A stretch of 64,000 bases of DNA from AP-15 sp963732095 (GTDB taxonomy: Bacteria > Pseudomonadota > Alphaproteobacteria > ATCC43930 > CGMCC-115725), in NCBI GenBank assembly GCA_963732095.1, contig CAVSZA010000017.1, positions 1 to 64,000 on the forward strand, in the 5' to 3' direction. Below are positions 52,794 through 61,422 of the stretch, one piece after another. Numbering within the stretch: the stretch's first letter is position 1; each line of letters opens with the position of its first letter. Under the pieces are notes generated by a model, which was not told the DNA's origin, made no database searches, and was given only the letters and a program-made list of their open reading frames with translations. The position numbers and the translations under genes were made by a program.

Positions 52794-53696
52794 CTAATCC
52801 GACGATGCCGGATGCCGAGTCTTTGGGCAAGCCTTGTCGGCGAGGATGGCAGCCAAGCCGCTCCGGTAGTCCGGATACTGCAAGGTAACACCGAGTTCGC
52901 TCTTGATCAGCCGGTTCGATACCCGCTTGTTGTCGTCGTAAAAGCTGCGCGCCATCGGCGAGAGCCTGGCGGCTTCGAACGGCACGAGCGGCGGCGGCGG
53001 CATGCCGAGCAACGCCGCGGCGTGAGCGACGACGGCCTCCGGTGCCGCAGGGTCGTCGTCGCAGACATTGTAGACGGCACCTGGCCGCGCCCGGTTGATC
53101 GAGGCGGCGAGCACCTGCGCCAGATCCTCGACATGAATGCGGGAGAATACCTGGCCAGGCTTGTCGATGCGTTTCGCCGTGCCGGCGCGGAGTGTTTCGA
53201 AGGGGCTGCGGCCGGGGCCGTATATGCCGGCGAGGCGGAAGATGTGCACTGGCACGCGGCGGCGGCGCCAGAGATCGAGCCAGCCCGCTTCGGCAGCGAG
53301 CCGCCGGCGGCCGCGCTCGCCGCTCGGCGACAACGCGGCGGTCTCGTCCACCCAGCCGCCGCCGCGGTCGCCGTAGACACCCGTCGTCGAAAGATAACCG
53401 AGCCAACGCAGGGGCTTGATGGCCGCGATGTCCTCGCCATGCATTGCCAGCACCGGGTCGCCGGCGGCATCTGGAGGAACCGACACGAGAAGATGCGTGA
53501 CCTGGTCCAACGCTTCCGTCGGCAACGGGCGGTCGCGGTCGAAGACCTCAACGGGAAACCCCGCTGCGCACAGGGCCGAGGCTTTGTCGGGGGTTCGGCA
53601 GGTGCCGGCGACGATCCAGCCCTCGGCGGCGAGCCGGCCCGCGAGCACCTGCGCGGTGTACCCGAAACCAAAGCAGAAAACGTATGAGACCGTCAT
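52794..53696 (-). CDS. NAD-dependent epimerase/dehydratase-type SDR (YeeZ-like)
   Basis: A 300-residue extended SDR-like protein. It starts MTVSYVFCFGFGYTAQVLAG with a glycine-rich loop of the YeeZ type, and includes YLSTTGVYGDRGGGWVDE and IFRLAGIYGPGRSPFETLRA with a YGPG motif. Its ATG overlaps the upstream MFS stop by four bases (ATGA), so translation is coupled. The same frame is open far upstream, but that part is a shadow of the MFS and phosphoesterase genes. The substrate is unknown. Confidence 0.85.
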   Translation of the reverse strand: MTVSYVFCFGFGYTAQVLAGRLAAEGWIVAGTCRTPDKASALCAAGFPVEVFDRDRPLPTEALDQVTHLLVSVPPDAAGDPVLAMHGEDIAAIKPLRWLGYLSTTGVYGDRGGGWVDETAALSPSGERGRRRLAAEAGWLDLWRRRRVPVHIFRLAGIYGPGRSPFETLRAGTAKRIDKPGQVFSRIHVEDLAQVLAASINRARPGAVYNVCDDDPAAPEAVVAHAAALLGMPPPPLVPFEAARLSPMARSFYDDNKRVSNRLIKSELGVTLQYPDYRSGLAAILADKACPKTRHPASSD

Positions 53697-54883
53697 GACG
53701 AGGTCCCGGCCGCGGCCGGCACGGTGCTGTCGGAAAACGCGACCGGGTTGGCTTCGAGCGTCTCGGCGATGCGCCTCTGCTTGAACCGAGCCCACAGCCA
53801 AAAGCCGCAGGAGACGAGCGCGCCGACCGCGAGCGGCAGGCGCAGGCCGAAATGACCGCTGAGCGAGCCCATCAGCACCGCCCCGACCGCCGGGCCGGCG
53901 CGGAAGATCATCCCGTAGAGCGCCATGATCCGGCCGCGCATCCGAATATCGACCGCCGCCTGGATCAGGGTCTGCGCGCCGACCCCGGTGATCGTCATCG
54001 CCGCGCCGGCGACGAAGACGCAGGGAAGAGCAAGGTAGAACTGGTTCGTCAGGGTGAAGGCGAGGATCGCCAGCGAAATCATCAGGGTATTGCCGAGCAC
54101 GAGGCGGGTCAGCCCGGTGATGGCCGGCCGCAGCAACATCCAACCGGCCCCGAAGATCGCGCCGAGCCCGACCGTCGATGTCAGGGTCGCGAGACCTTCC
54201 GGTCCGCGCCCAAAGACGCTGTCGGCAAACCCGGGAAACAGCTCGACAAAGCCGCGCGTCCCGACCGTCGTGATCGTGAACAGGAGCAGCATCGGGGCGA
54301 TGCCGGGATGATGGCTGGCATAGCCATAGGCCTCGGCCGAGGCCTTGAGGACGCTCTGGGTTGCGGCGACCGGCAATGCCGGGATGCCGCGCAAATTGGC
54401 CATCGCGACGAGAAACACGATGTAGGTTCCGGCATTGACCGCAAAGGCGGCGCCGACGCTGACCTTGGCGATGACAATCCCGGCGACCGCCGGGCCGAGA
54501 AAGCGGGCGGAATTGAAGATGATCGCATTTATGGCGAGCGCCGAAGGCAACGCCGCGCGATCGACCAGGGTCGGGATCAGCGCCAGGCGGGACGGCTGCG
54601 CGACCGCGTTGAAGACGCCGAGAAGCAAGGTCAGCGCGAACAACAGCTCGATCGTAATGGCGCCCGTGTAGACGAGAACCGCGAGCAGGGTTGCCTCGAT
54701 GGTGCCGGCGATCTGCGTGACGCGGATGATGCCGACCCGGTCGCGGCGGTCGGCGAGAGCGCCGGCGAGCGGGCTCAAAAACACCACTGGAAAGAATTCC
54801 GCCATCGAGACGATACCGAGCCAGGCGCCGGAATGGGTCAAGGTCCACGCGAGCCAACCTACGGCGACGCGCTGCATCCACAC
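53693..54883 (-). CDS. MFS transporter, start codon uncertain
   Basis: A membrane protein of at least 396 residues with about 11 hydrophobic segments and the MFS loop GALADRRDRVGIIRV. The family's N-terminal segment lies further upstream in the same frame (SLLRDHLFPGGLGNVVQA, then FAHRNYRIYASGN), but no ATG, GTG or TTG occurs between the YmdB stop at 55016-55018 and the GTG at 54889. Translation may start at a CTG near 54997, or this is a degenerate start. The coordinates give the first ATG. It is coupled to the SDR gene downstream and lies in the same frame as the phosphoesterase upstream, separated only by its TGA. Confidence 0.8.
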   Translation of the reverse strand: MWMQRVAVGWLAWTLTHSGAWLGIVSMAEFFPVVFLSPLAGALADRRDRVGIIRVTQIAGTIEATLLAVLVYTGAITIELLFALTLLLGVFNAVAQPSRLALIPTLVDRAALPSALAINAIIFNSARFLGPAVAGIVIAKVSVGAAFAVNAGTYIVFLVAMANLRGIPALPVAATQSVLKASAEAYGYASHHPGIAPMLLLFTITTVGTRGFVELFPGFADSVFGRGPEGLATLTSTVGLGAIFGAGWMLLRPAITGLTRLVLGNTLMISLAILAFTLTNQFYLALPCVFVAGAAMTITGVGAQTLIQAAVDIRMRGRIMALYGMIFRAGPAVGAVLMGSLSGHFGLRLPLAVGALVSCGFWLWARFKQRRIAETLEANPVAFSDSTVPAAAGTSS

Positions 54884-55015
54884 GCCGATCAGCGAGACGG
54901 CGTTGCCGCTCGCATAGATGCGGTAATTCCTGTGGGCAAAAGCCTGGACGACATTGCCGAGGCCACCGGGAAAGAGGTGATCGCGGAGCAGGGACAGGGC
55001 TGCCAGATCGAGTTC

Positions 55016-55828
55016 TCAGCGCTGCGGCAGGTGAGGGGCGAGCCGGCCACCGATGCGGATCGGCTCGACCGAGCGGGCCAGACCGGTCTTGCCGTCGGTC
55101 TCGACCAGGATGCCGCACAACGTCGCTTCGCCGTCGGCGACTTGCGGGCGCTCGCCTGGCATCTTGGTGACGAATTTGAGGACCGCCGGGCCTTTCTGCA
55201 TGCCGATCACGGAATCGTAATCGCCGCACATCCCGGCATCGGTCTGATAGGCGGTGCCGCCCGGAAAGATCTGCTGATCGGCGGTCGGCACGTGGCAATG
55301 CGACCCGAAAACGGCCGAGACGCGGCCATCGGCGAAATGACCGAGCGCCATCTTCTCGCTCGACGCCTCGGCGTGGAAATCGACGAGGATCGCCGCAGCC
55401 TCGACGCCGAGGCGGAATTCGGCGAGAAGCTCGTCGAGGCGGGCGAACGGATCGTCGAGCGCGTCCATGAAGAGCCGGCCCATCAGGTTGACGACGAGGA
55501 CGCTCTGCCCTCCGACCGGATGGAGCCGCCACCCGGCGCCGGGGGTTCCCTTCGGGAAGTTCGCCGGGCGCAGGACCCGCGGATCGCGATCGAGATAGGG
55601 GATGATCTCCCGCTGGTCCCAGACGTGGTTGCCCGTGGTCAAGACATCGACTTCGGCATCGTAAAATTCGCCGCACAGGCGTTCGGTCAGGCCGCGTCCC
55701 GCGGCCGCGTTCTCCGCATTGACGACGACCAGATCGATTGCAAATTGACGGCGCAGGGCCGGCACATGCTTTTTGACGGCCTCACGGCCCGGCCGTCCAA
55801 CGACGTCTCCACAAAATAGGATGTTCAC
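55016..55828 (-). CDS. YmdB-like metallophosphoesterase (TIGR00282 type)
   Basis: A 270-residue protein with NILFCGDVVGRPGR (metal-binding Asp), VNAENAAAGRGL (Asn/Glu), TTGNHVWDQRE (the GNH motif) and SHCHVPTADQ (His pair), the full set of binuclear metal ligands. YmdB of Bacillus hydrolyses cyclic nucleotides and affects RNA turnover and development; the alphaproteobacterial role is untested. The start is GTG at 55828, giving the family N-terminus. A 6S RNA gene lies about 25 bases upstream on the same strand. Confidence 0.93.
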   Translation of the reverse strand: MNILFCGDVVGRPGREAVKKHVPALRRQFAIDLVVVNAENAAAGRGLTERLCGEFYDAEVDVLTTGNHVWDQREIIPYLDRDPRVLRPANFPKGTPGAGWRLHPVGGQSVLVVNLMGRLFMDALDDPFARLDELLAEFRLGVEAAAILVDFHAEASSEKMALGHFADGRVSAVFGSHCHVPTADQQIFPGGTAYQTDAGMCGDYDSVIGMQKGPAVLKFVTKMPGERPQVADGEATLCGILVETDGKTGLARSVEPIRIGGRLAPHLPQR

Positions 55829-55849
55829 GCGGGGCCCCAGGCGGCAGAT

Positions 55850-56026
55850 ATTTTGCGAAGTGGAGCCGGCTCGGCCGTCGGCGTGCAACTCCTCCGTGGC
55901 CCGCCGTAGCAGGTGGGCGACCATGTGTCGAAGCCACGACTTCGACAGAGACGGCCCCCAAGAGGTAGGTATCGGCCCCGGGGCAACATGCGGCCTAACG
56001 CACCGCCCAGCCCCACTCCGCAACGG
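55850..56026 (-). ncRNA. ssrS: 6S RNA
   Basis: On the minus strand the region folds as a long rod typical of 6S RNA. TTGCGGAGTGG pairs with CCACTTCGCAA at the ends (56023-56013 with 55863-55853). Above it GGCG-TGC pairs with GCACGCC. There is a large internal loop with the conserved GCCGATA, and a terminal hairpin TGTCGAAG-TCGTGG-CTTCGACA. The length (about 175), the motif and the location upstream of a TIGR00282 phosphoesterase agree with alphaproteobacterial ssrS. 6S RNA binds RNA polymerase holoenzyme and mimics an open promoter. The ends are approximate. Confidence 0.75.
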
Positions 56027-56030
56027 GGAA

Positions 56031-56525
56031 GCTAGGGTGTTTGCCGCCCCGCCGCAATAGGCGCGACCCGGCTCGCCGTTTCGTCTCTTCCGATTGACGC
56101 TTTTTCCGCCCGTTTGCGCTCCCGGCTCGCGCGCCTCATTCCATGCGGGCGGCGTCCACTACAATCGGTCGTGGTGTTTTCTGGCTCGGCTCCCCAAAAT
56201 TGTAGGCCCGTAAACAGCATCGGACCGAGATCCCATTGCGTGCTGACGCCGGTGGCGGCGACCGCTGCTTTCCCGTACCATCGCAACCCCATGGCGACGA
56301 ACGCACGGTCAGAGTCAATGGCAGATCGGTGCGGTACGGAGCCGTTATTCTTTGCGGAACTCGCCAGCCTGTCATCGAAGTGCTGGAGAAGCAGCTCGCC
56401 GCGGTGCCATTCCTCGATGGAGCTGGCGAGGCCGCTGACCGCACTGTCGGAGAGCCCGATCAGGCGTTCGGCCGCGGGGAAGGCAGGCTTGTTGAACTGG
56501 CCCCGTTAATGAGGAGATCGCGTCT
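56031..56525. other. unassigned stretch between 6S RNA and the TfoX-like gene
   Basis: About 495 bases. Open frames occur on both strands, but none has a family resemblance I can support; zapA, the usual neighbour of ssrS, is not recognisable. The ssrS promoter should be in the first 60 bases. The sequence is coding-like in GC and may be an old degraded gene. Confidence 0.3.
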
Positions 56526-56891
56526 ATGGCTCTGAATGAAGATCTCGCAGAGCGCATACGAGTGATTCTCGCAGGGACCGGCTCGCTGCGGGAAGTGAGG
56601 ATGTTCGGCGGGTTGTGTTTTATGCTGAACGGCAACATGATTGCCGGAACATCGAAGCGCGGCTTTCTCGTCCGCGTCGGGAAAGGCCAGCACGCCCGCG
56701 CTTTGGCGCGGGCGGATGCAAAACCCATGGAAATGTCGGGCCGGCCGATGGAAGGCTATGTCTTGGTCGACCCGCCCCCGCGCGACGAGCGAACCTTGCG
56801 CGACTGGCTCGATCTCGCCGCAGCCTTCGTGAACACCTTGCCACCGAAGCCGCCAAGATCAAAGTCGCGCCGGACCGTGAATAGCCGATAA
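56526..56891 (+). CDS. TfoX/Sxy N-terminal domain protein
   Basis: A 121-residue protein with the TfoX N-domain pattern: REVRMFGGLCFMLNGNMIAG followed by KRGFLVRVGK. The C-terminal domain of enterobacterial TfoX/Sxy is absent, and the tail is basic (PPKPPRSKSRR). Stand-alone N-domains are common in alphaproteobacteria; whether they affect competence gene expression is not known. It begins at ATG 56526 with GGAG eight to nine bases upstream. Confidence 0.85.
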   Translation: MALNEDLAERIRVILAGTGSLREVRMFGGLCFMLNGNMIAGTSKRGFLVRVGKGQHARALARADAKPMEMSGRPMEGYVLVDPPPRDERTLRDWLDLAAAFVNTLPPKPPRSKSRRTVNSR

Positions 56892-56898
56892 AGGCGGT

Positions 56899-57069
56899 CT
56901 GACGCTATCGCCAATCGGTATTTTTGCCCGGCTCAAAGCCTGTGGCCTGATCATCGATGGGCTGATCGCAACGCATCGCGGCCGCATCTTCAACACCGCC
57001 GGGGACAGCGTCGTCGCCGACATCGCTAGCGAGGTTGACGCCGCCTGCGCGGTGGCGGTGCAGAACTAA
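56899..57069 (+). pseudogene. remnant of a class III adenylate cyclase domain
   Basis: An open stretch of 56 codons without a start reads IFARLKACGLIIDGLIATHR, then GRIFNTAGDSVVADIA and EVDAACAVAVQN before a stop. It matches the helix plus GDG-containing segment of class III cyclases (LKACR-x-LIDP-x-I-x-x-H-x-GRIVKTTGDG). The catalytic domain is otherwise missing, and the GDG is GDS here. It begins right after the TfoX-like stop; presumably a decayed relative of the cyclase family at 7380-10778. Confidence 0.6.
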
Positions 57070-57094
57070 CGTTGGAAGCCTCAAGGAGGGCAGG

Positions 57095-57640
57095 ATGCGC
57101 GTGCTGATTTTGGGAGCGGCATTGGCGGCGGCGGCAACGCCGGCGCTTGCGGAGTTCAGAATGTCCTCGACAAACGTCAAGAGCGGCAGCCCGATGGCAT
57201 TGGCGCAGGTGCTCGGCAGTTGCAATGGGCAGAACGTTTCGCCGGCGCTTACCTGGTCGGCCGAGCCCTCCGGAACGCAGAGCTTCGCGCTGACGATGGT
57301 CGATACCGACGCCCAGAACGGGAAGGGCTGGTGGCATTGGAGCGTGTTCAACATTCCGGCCTTGGTCCATGCCCTGGCGGCCGGCGCCGGCAGCGAGGGT
57401 TCCAAGGATTTACCCGCGGGCGCAATCCAGGGGCGGACCGACTTCGGATTTTCGCATTACGGCGGGCCGTGCCCACCGGTTGGCGACCACGCGCATCACT
57501 ACGAGATCACCATATACGCGCTCAAGGTCTCATCGCTGCCGCTTGACGAAACCGCCTCGGGCGCCCAGGTCGGGCGCAGCCTCGGTGCCAACACGCTGGC
57601 AACGGCGAAGATCGTGGGACGTTACGGCCGTTCGAAGTAA
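57095..57640 (+). CDS. exported PEBP (YbhB/YbcL) family protein
   Basis: A 181-residue phosphatidylethanolamine-binding-like protein with a signal peptide (VLILGAALAAAATPALAEF). The ligand-pocket motifs are visible: SPALTW, TMVDTDAQNGKGWWHWSVFN and HYGGPCPPVGDHAHHYEITIY (the GPCPP-x-G-x-H signature). The bacterial PEBP role is not known; related proteins bind phosphorylated ligands. The ATG at 57095 follows GGAGGGCAGG. Confidence 0.9.
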   Translation: MRVLILGAALAAAATPALAEFRMSSTNVKSGSPMALAQVLGSCNGQNVSPALTWSAEPSGTQSFALTMVDTDAQNGKGWWHWSVFNIPALVHALAAGAGSEGSKDLPAGAIQGRTDFGFSHYGGPCPPVGDHAHHYEITIYALKVSSLPLDETASGAQVGRSLGANTLATAKIVGRYGRSK

Positions 57641-57821
57641 CGCTGGTAGCTTTGATCCATCGGCGCCCAGAGCCCGTCATCGATGCGGCTGGCGCCGGTG
57701 CACAGCATGCTGGACGGCCGAGGACCTGGTACCAGATCCATTTGTTGTCGGAGGGTCAGGCACAGTACGGTGTTTCCCGCTTGCGGGGTGACGTAGCGAC
57801 CGAGACGAAGGGAGGCAGCCT

Positions 57822-58790
57822 ATGACAGCGGACTACAGCATATGTCTTGGAACGGCTGGCTGGGGCGTATGGCACAGCCCAGATGCCGGAAAGTCGTGGA
57901 TACGCCATCGCGCCCCGTTCCCGCTCAATAGCCGCATACAGGCGCTGGTCGCCGATCCGACACAGGCGCATACCGTTTTCGCGGGCGGCGATACGGGCTT
58001 GTTCGTCAGCCACGATGGCGGGGCGCGGTGGGAGCGCATCGGCGCGATTGGGGCTTTGCCGACGATCTGGTCGCTGGCCATCGATCCGCTCGAGCCGGAT
58101 ATTCTCTTCGCCGGCACGCGTCCGGCCGGGGTCCATCGTTCGCGAGATGGGGGACAGAAATGGGAGAGATTGGCTGTCGACATCGCGCGGGAATGCTCCA
58201 TTGGCATACCCTTCGTGACCAGCGTCATCGTCGACCCCAACGATCATCGAATTGTTTGGGCAGGGGTAGAAATTGACGGCGTCTTCCGCAGCCTCGACGG
58301 TGGGGACACTTGGACGCACCTGGAGACAGGTTTGTATGATCCGGACATTCACGCCGTGACAATCGCGGCAACGCAACCCAAACGGCTATATGCCAGCACG
58401 GCACGCGAAGTATTTACCAGCAGCGATCTGGGCGAAACCTGGCAGCCATTGGGCATCAAGCAGAAATGGCCGCTGCCTTATGCCCGAGGCCTCATCGTCA
58501 AGGCCGATGATCCCGGCGTGCTGTTCGCCGGGTGTGGCGAGACCACGACGGGGGAAAAGGGCCACGTGCTCCGCACGACAGACTTCGGGGAGACTTGGGA
58601 GATCCTGCCGCTCCCCACCCAGCCCAATGCCACTGTGTGGGGCCTTGCCACGCATCCCGCCAACGCCGACCGTATTGTGGCGTTCAGCCTGTTCGGCGAA
58701 GTCTACGTCAGTGAGGATGCCGGCGCGTCCTGGCGCAAGATCGCGCGCGAATTCGGCGAGATCAGAGCCGCCGTCTGGGTGCCAAACTAA
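57822..58790 (+). CDS. BNR/Asp-box repeat beta-propeller protein
   Basis: A 322-residue protein consisting of Asp-box repeats: SPDAGKSW, SHDGGARWE, SRDGGQKWE, SLDGGDTWT, SSDLGETWQ, TTDFGETWE and SEDAGASWR. This forms a seven-bladed propeller of the sialidase/VPS10 type. No signal peptide is present and no catalytic sialidase residues are apparent, so the function is unknown; photosystem stability factor-like folds are an alternative. A broken copy of the same gene is at 60684-61219. Confidence 0.85.
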   Translation: MTADYSICLGTAGWGVWHSPDAGKSWIRHRAPFPLNSRIQALVADPTQAHTVFAGGDTGLFVSHDGGARWERIGAIGALPTIWSLAIDPLEPDILFAGTRPAGVHRSRDGGQKWERLAVDIARECSIGIPFVTSVIVDPNDHRIVWAGVEIDGVFRSLDGGDTWTHLETGLYDPDIHAVTIAATQPKRLYASTAREVFTSSDLGETWQPLGIKQKWPLPYARGLIVKADDPGVLFAGCGETTTGEKGHVLRTTDFGETWEILPLPTQPNATVWGLATHPANADRIVAFSLFGEVYVSEDAGASWRKIAREFGEIRAAVWVPN

Positions 58791-58807
58791 CCCCGACCAC
58801 GGGACCG

Positions 58808-59740
58808 ATGATGAAACCCACCCATGATAGCCCAATCCTCGTGACCGGCGCCGCCGGCGCCGTCGGCGCTATCGGCCGCAACCTCACCGCAATGTTGCTC
58901 ACCAAGAGCCACAAGGTGCGCGCCCTGGTGCGGCGGGAGGACGAGCGCGCCGGCGCCCTGCGCCGGCTCGGCGCCGAGGTCGTGCTGGGCGACCTGACGG
59001 ATATCGCCTCGATGCACCGCGCCATCGAAGGCTGCGCGCGCATCTATTTTGGCATGTCGGTCTCGGCGGCCTACCTGGAAGCCACGGTCAACACCGCCGC
59101 GGTGGCGCGCCATCACGGCGTCGAGGCCTTCGTGAACATGTCGCAGATGACGGTGACGCAGATGAGCATCACCGAGACCACCGACAGCCCGCAGCACAAG
59201 CTGCACTGGCTGGCGGAGCAGGCACTCTCATGGTCGGGTCTGCCGGTCGTCACGGTGCGGCCGACAGTCTTCCTGGAAGGCTTCTTCCTGCTTTTCGCCG
59301 CTGCGAGTGTGCGCGACGCCGACGAGCTGGCGCTGCCGCTGGGCGCCGGCAAGACCTCGCCCGTCTCGTCGGTCGACGTCGCGCGCGCCGTCGCGGCGAT
59401 CCTCGACAACCCGGCGCCGCACATCGGTCATATCTACAATCTAGCCGGGCCCGAATCGGCCGACCTGGACCACTATGCGCGCGTCTTCTCCGAGGCGCTC
59501 GGCCGGACGATCCGCTATCGCGACGCGCCGACTTCCGAGTGGAGCGAAAAGCTTCGCGCGGCGGGCTTGCCGGAGCATGTAGTCCACCACCTCACGGTGA
59601 TGACCGAGCTCCACAAGCAGGGGCGCTATGACCGGATGAGCGAGGACTACCTCAAGCTCACCGGCGAGACGCCGACGAGCATGTTCGACTTCGTGAAATT
59701 GCACGCTGCTGAATTCACGCGGAGTGAAGCCACGCTGTGA
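58808..59740 (+). CDS. NmrA-like NAD(P)-binding protein
   Basis: A 310-residue atypical SDR beginning DSPILVTGAAGAVGAIGRNL with a TGAAG-x-VG dinucleotide loop, followed by VRALVRREDERAGALRRLGA and the AVARHHGVEAFVNMSQM strand. The rest follows the NmrA/QOR2 layout (HWLAEQALSWSGLPVVTVRP). These proteins are NAD(P)-linked reductases or redox sensors. It starts 17 bases after the BNR gene on the same strand, so they probably share a transcript. Confidence 0.88.
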   Translation: MMKPTHDSPILVTGAAGAVGAIGRNLTAMLLTKSHKVRALVRREDERAGALRRLGAEVVLGDLTDIASMHRAIEGCARIYFGMSVSAAYLEATVNTAAVARHHGVEAFVNMSQMTVTQMSITETTDSPQHKLHWLAEQALSWSGLPVVTVRPTVFLEGFFLLFAAASVRDADELALPLGAGKTSPVSSVDVARAVAAILDNPAPHIGHIYNLAGPESADLDHYARVFSEALGRTIRYRDAPTSEWSEKLRAAGLPEHVVHHLTVMTELHKQGRYDRMSEDYLKLTGETPTSMFDFVKLHAAEFTRSEATL

Positions 59741-59855
59741 CCCTTGCTCGTGGGGCGCACCGATAAAAGCTAACACGTCGCGCCAGGCCTGGAAGCGCGC
59801 GACCTCTGTGAGCCGCAGGGCACGTCGACCTCGTCGATCCGCAGAGGTTGGCTCT

Positions 59856-60292
59856 TCAACGAGGGAGGGTCAGCCTCGCCATGTCAAAATGGTAAACGCG
59901 GGCCGTGTTGAGGCTCACGATCTTGGCCTGTTCGTCGTCCGGCACGCCCTCGAGGATTTCCGCCAAAATCTTGCGAGATCGGGGAAAGGTCAACTCGCTG
60001 TGAGGATAGTCCGAGCCCCACATCATGTTGTCCCAAATCATCTTGTCGGGGCCGATGACGTCGCGCAGGCGAATGCCGATGGCATCCTCCTGGAAGCTCA
60101 CCACGACGTTGCGGTGGAAGAAGTCGCTCGGAAGCATGCCGTTCTTGAACCGGTAGAGTGCCTCGCCGTAGTGCTCGCGATAGGTGTAGTCCATGGAGGT
60201 GAGCACATTCGGCGCCCAGGACAGCTCGAACTCGACGATGGCCAATGTCAGGCGCGGATGACGCTCGAAGACGCCGGAGAAGATCAGATCGC
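59856..60292 (-). pseudogene. amidohydrolase, 5'-truncated copy
   Basis: The C-terminal 140 or so residues of an amidohydrolase-2 type protein: CDLIFSGVFERHPRLTLAIV, LPSDFFHRNVVVSFQEDAIG and MMWGSDYPHSELTFPRSR. It matches the gene at 63070 nearly residue for residue, apart from a small insertion (PDKMIWDNMMW). Upstream of about 60292 the similarity stops and AACAGCGA-rich sequence begins, so the N-terminal barrel with the metal ligands is lost. Confidence 0.75.
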
Positions 60293-60350
60293 ACCGTCGA
60301 ATTGACAGCTACTGCCTGCGGCGGCGCCCATTGGGAGATCTTGGGCGTCG

Positions 60351-60495
60351 TCGCTGTTTTCGCTGTTTTTTGCAGCGAAAAATCAGCCAGCGATCCGGAT
60401 TCGGCCGCGGAAATTCTCGCCTTCTGAAGATCGAGACGGCGGAGAAACAGCGACATGTTCGCTGTTTTCTGTCCCATAACAGCGAATAACAGCGA
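60351..60495. repeat. cluster of six AACAGCGA octamers
   Basis: AACAGCGA occurs at 60446, 60478 and 60488, and its complement TCGCTGTT at 60351, 60360 and 60459: six perfect copies in 145 bases. They come as a direct pair (period 9), an inverted pair with a five-base gap, and a direct pair (period 10). The surrounding non-coding stretch (60293-60683) is AT-richer than the window. It may be a recombinase or regulator binding array. Confidence 0.65.
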
Positions 60496-60683
60496 AGTGA
60501 TGCCCCAAATTAGACTAGCTATGGCAACGTTGAATCGCATTAACATTTTAACCGACTGGTGGGCTTGCAAAGCATCAGCCTCGCAAAGCATAAGCTCTCA
60601 TAAGATTACGGCAATTTTCCGGTCGGCCGCTACCGATGGGCTTCTGACTTAAACCGGAAAGGACCAGTGAAGGGAGGCAGCGT

Positions 60684-61219
60684 ATGGCAGCGGATTACAG
60701 TATTGTCTTGGAACGGCTGGCTGGGGCGTATGGCACAGTCCGGATGCCGGAAAGTCGTGGATACGCCATCCCGCCGCGTTCCCGCTCAATAGCCGCATAC
60801 AGGCGTTGGTCGCCCATCCTACCGAGGCGCATACCCTTCTCGCAGGTGGCGATACGGGCTTGTTCGTGAGCCACAATGGCGCGGCGCGGTGGGAGCGCAT
60901 CATCACCGCCAATGGGGCCTATGGGGCCAATGGGACCCTGCGAACGATCTGGTCGCTGACCATCGACCCAGTCGATCCCGATATTCTCTTTGCCGGCACG
61001 CGCCCGGCTGCGGTCTATCGCTCGCGAGATCGAGGGCTGCAGTGGGAGAAATCAGCTGTGGATATCGCCCGGGAATGCTCCATTGGCATACCCTTCGTGA
61101 CCAGTGTCGTAGTGGACCCCGACGATCATCGTATGGTCTGGGCAGGGGTGGAGATCGCGCGTGAATTCGGCGAGATCAGGGCCGCAGCCTGGGTGCCAAA
61201 CCGATTTTTATCATTATGA
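60684..61219 (+). pseudogene. decayed copy of the BNR-repeat gene
   Basis: The first bases copy the start of the gene at 57822, including the ribosome binding site GAAGGGAGGCAGC, but one base is missing near 60702 (AGTATTGTCTTGG against AGCATATGTCTTGG) and the frame is lost. The correct frame resumes from about 60806 (GGDTGLFVSHNGAARWE, ARECSIGIPFVTSVV). An internal deletion then joins WAGVEI directly to AREFGEIRAAAWVPN, removing about 150 residues of the propeller. Confidence 0.8.
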
Positions 61220-61422
61220 CCAAGAATGAAGAGATGACAATGGCGCTGCTAGTGGCGGTGTAGGAGCCGACACGCCGCCGCCGACCGCGGTTGGACATGC
61301 TCGTCCATCACGCGGTTTCGGCGTCCGAATATTCCCGCAGGCCTCTAACAGCGCTGGGTCCTTCTCCCCGGGAGGACCCAGCGGTAGCAGCGTCAGGTGA
61401 TCAGAGGAGGACGCACAGGAAC

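Noticed and set aside
55016..55018. The TGA between the phosphoesterase and MFS genes as selenocysteine
   Set aside because: The flanking residues (HLPQR and ELDL) contain no redox motif, both proteins are complete families on their own, and no SECIS-like hairpin with correct spacing was evident.
53852..55819. A 655-codon open frame on the plus strand
   Set aside because: It is antisense to the MFS, SDR and phosphoesterase genes, has a low-complexity Asp/Arg-rich translation and no family resemblance; it follows from high GC at codon position three of the real genes.
55829..56023. N-terminal extension of the YmdB-like protein
   Set aside because: The region is occupied by a 6S RNA-like structure, and the family N-terminus begins at the GTG at 55828.
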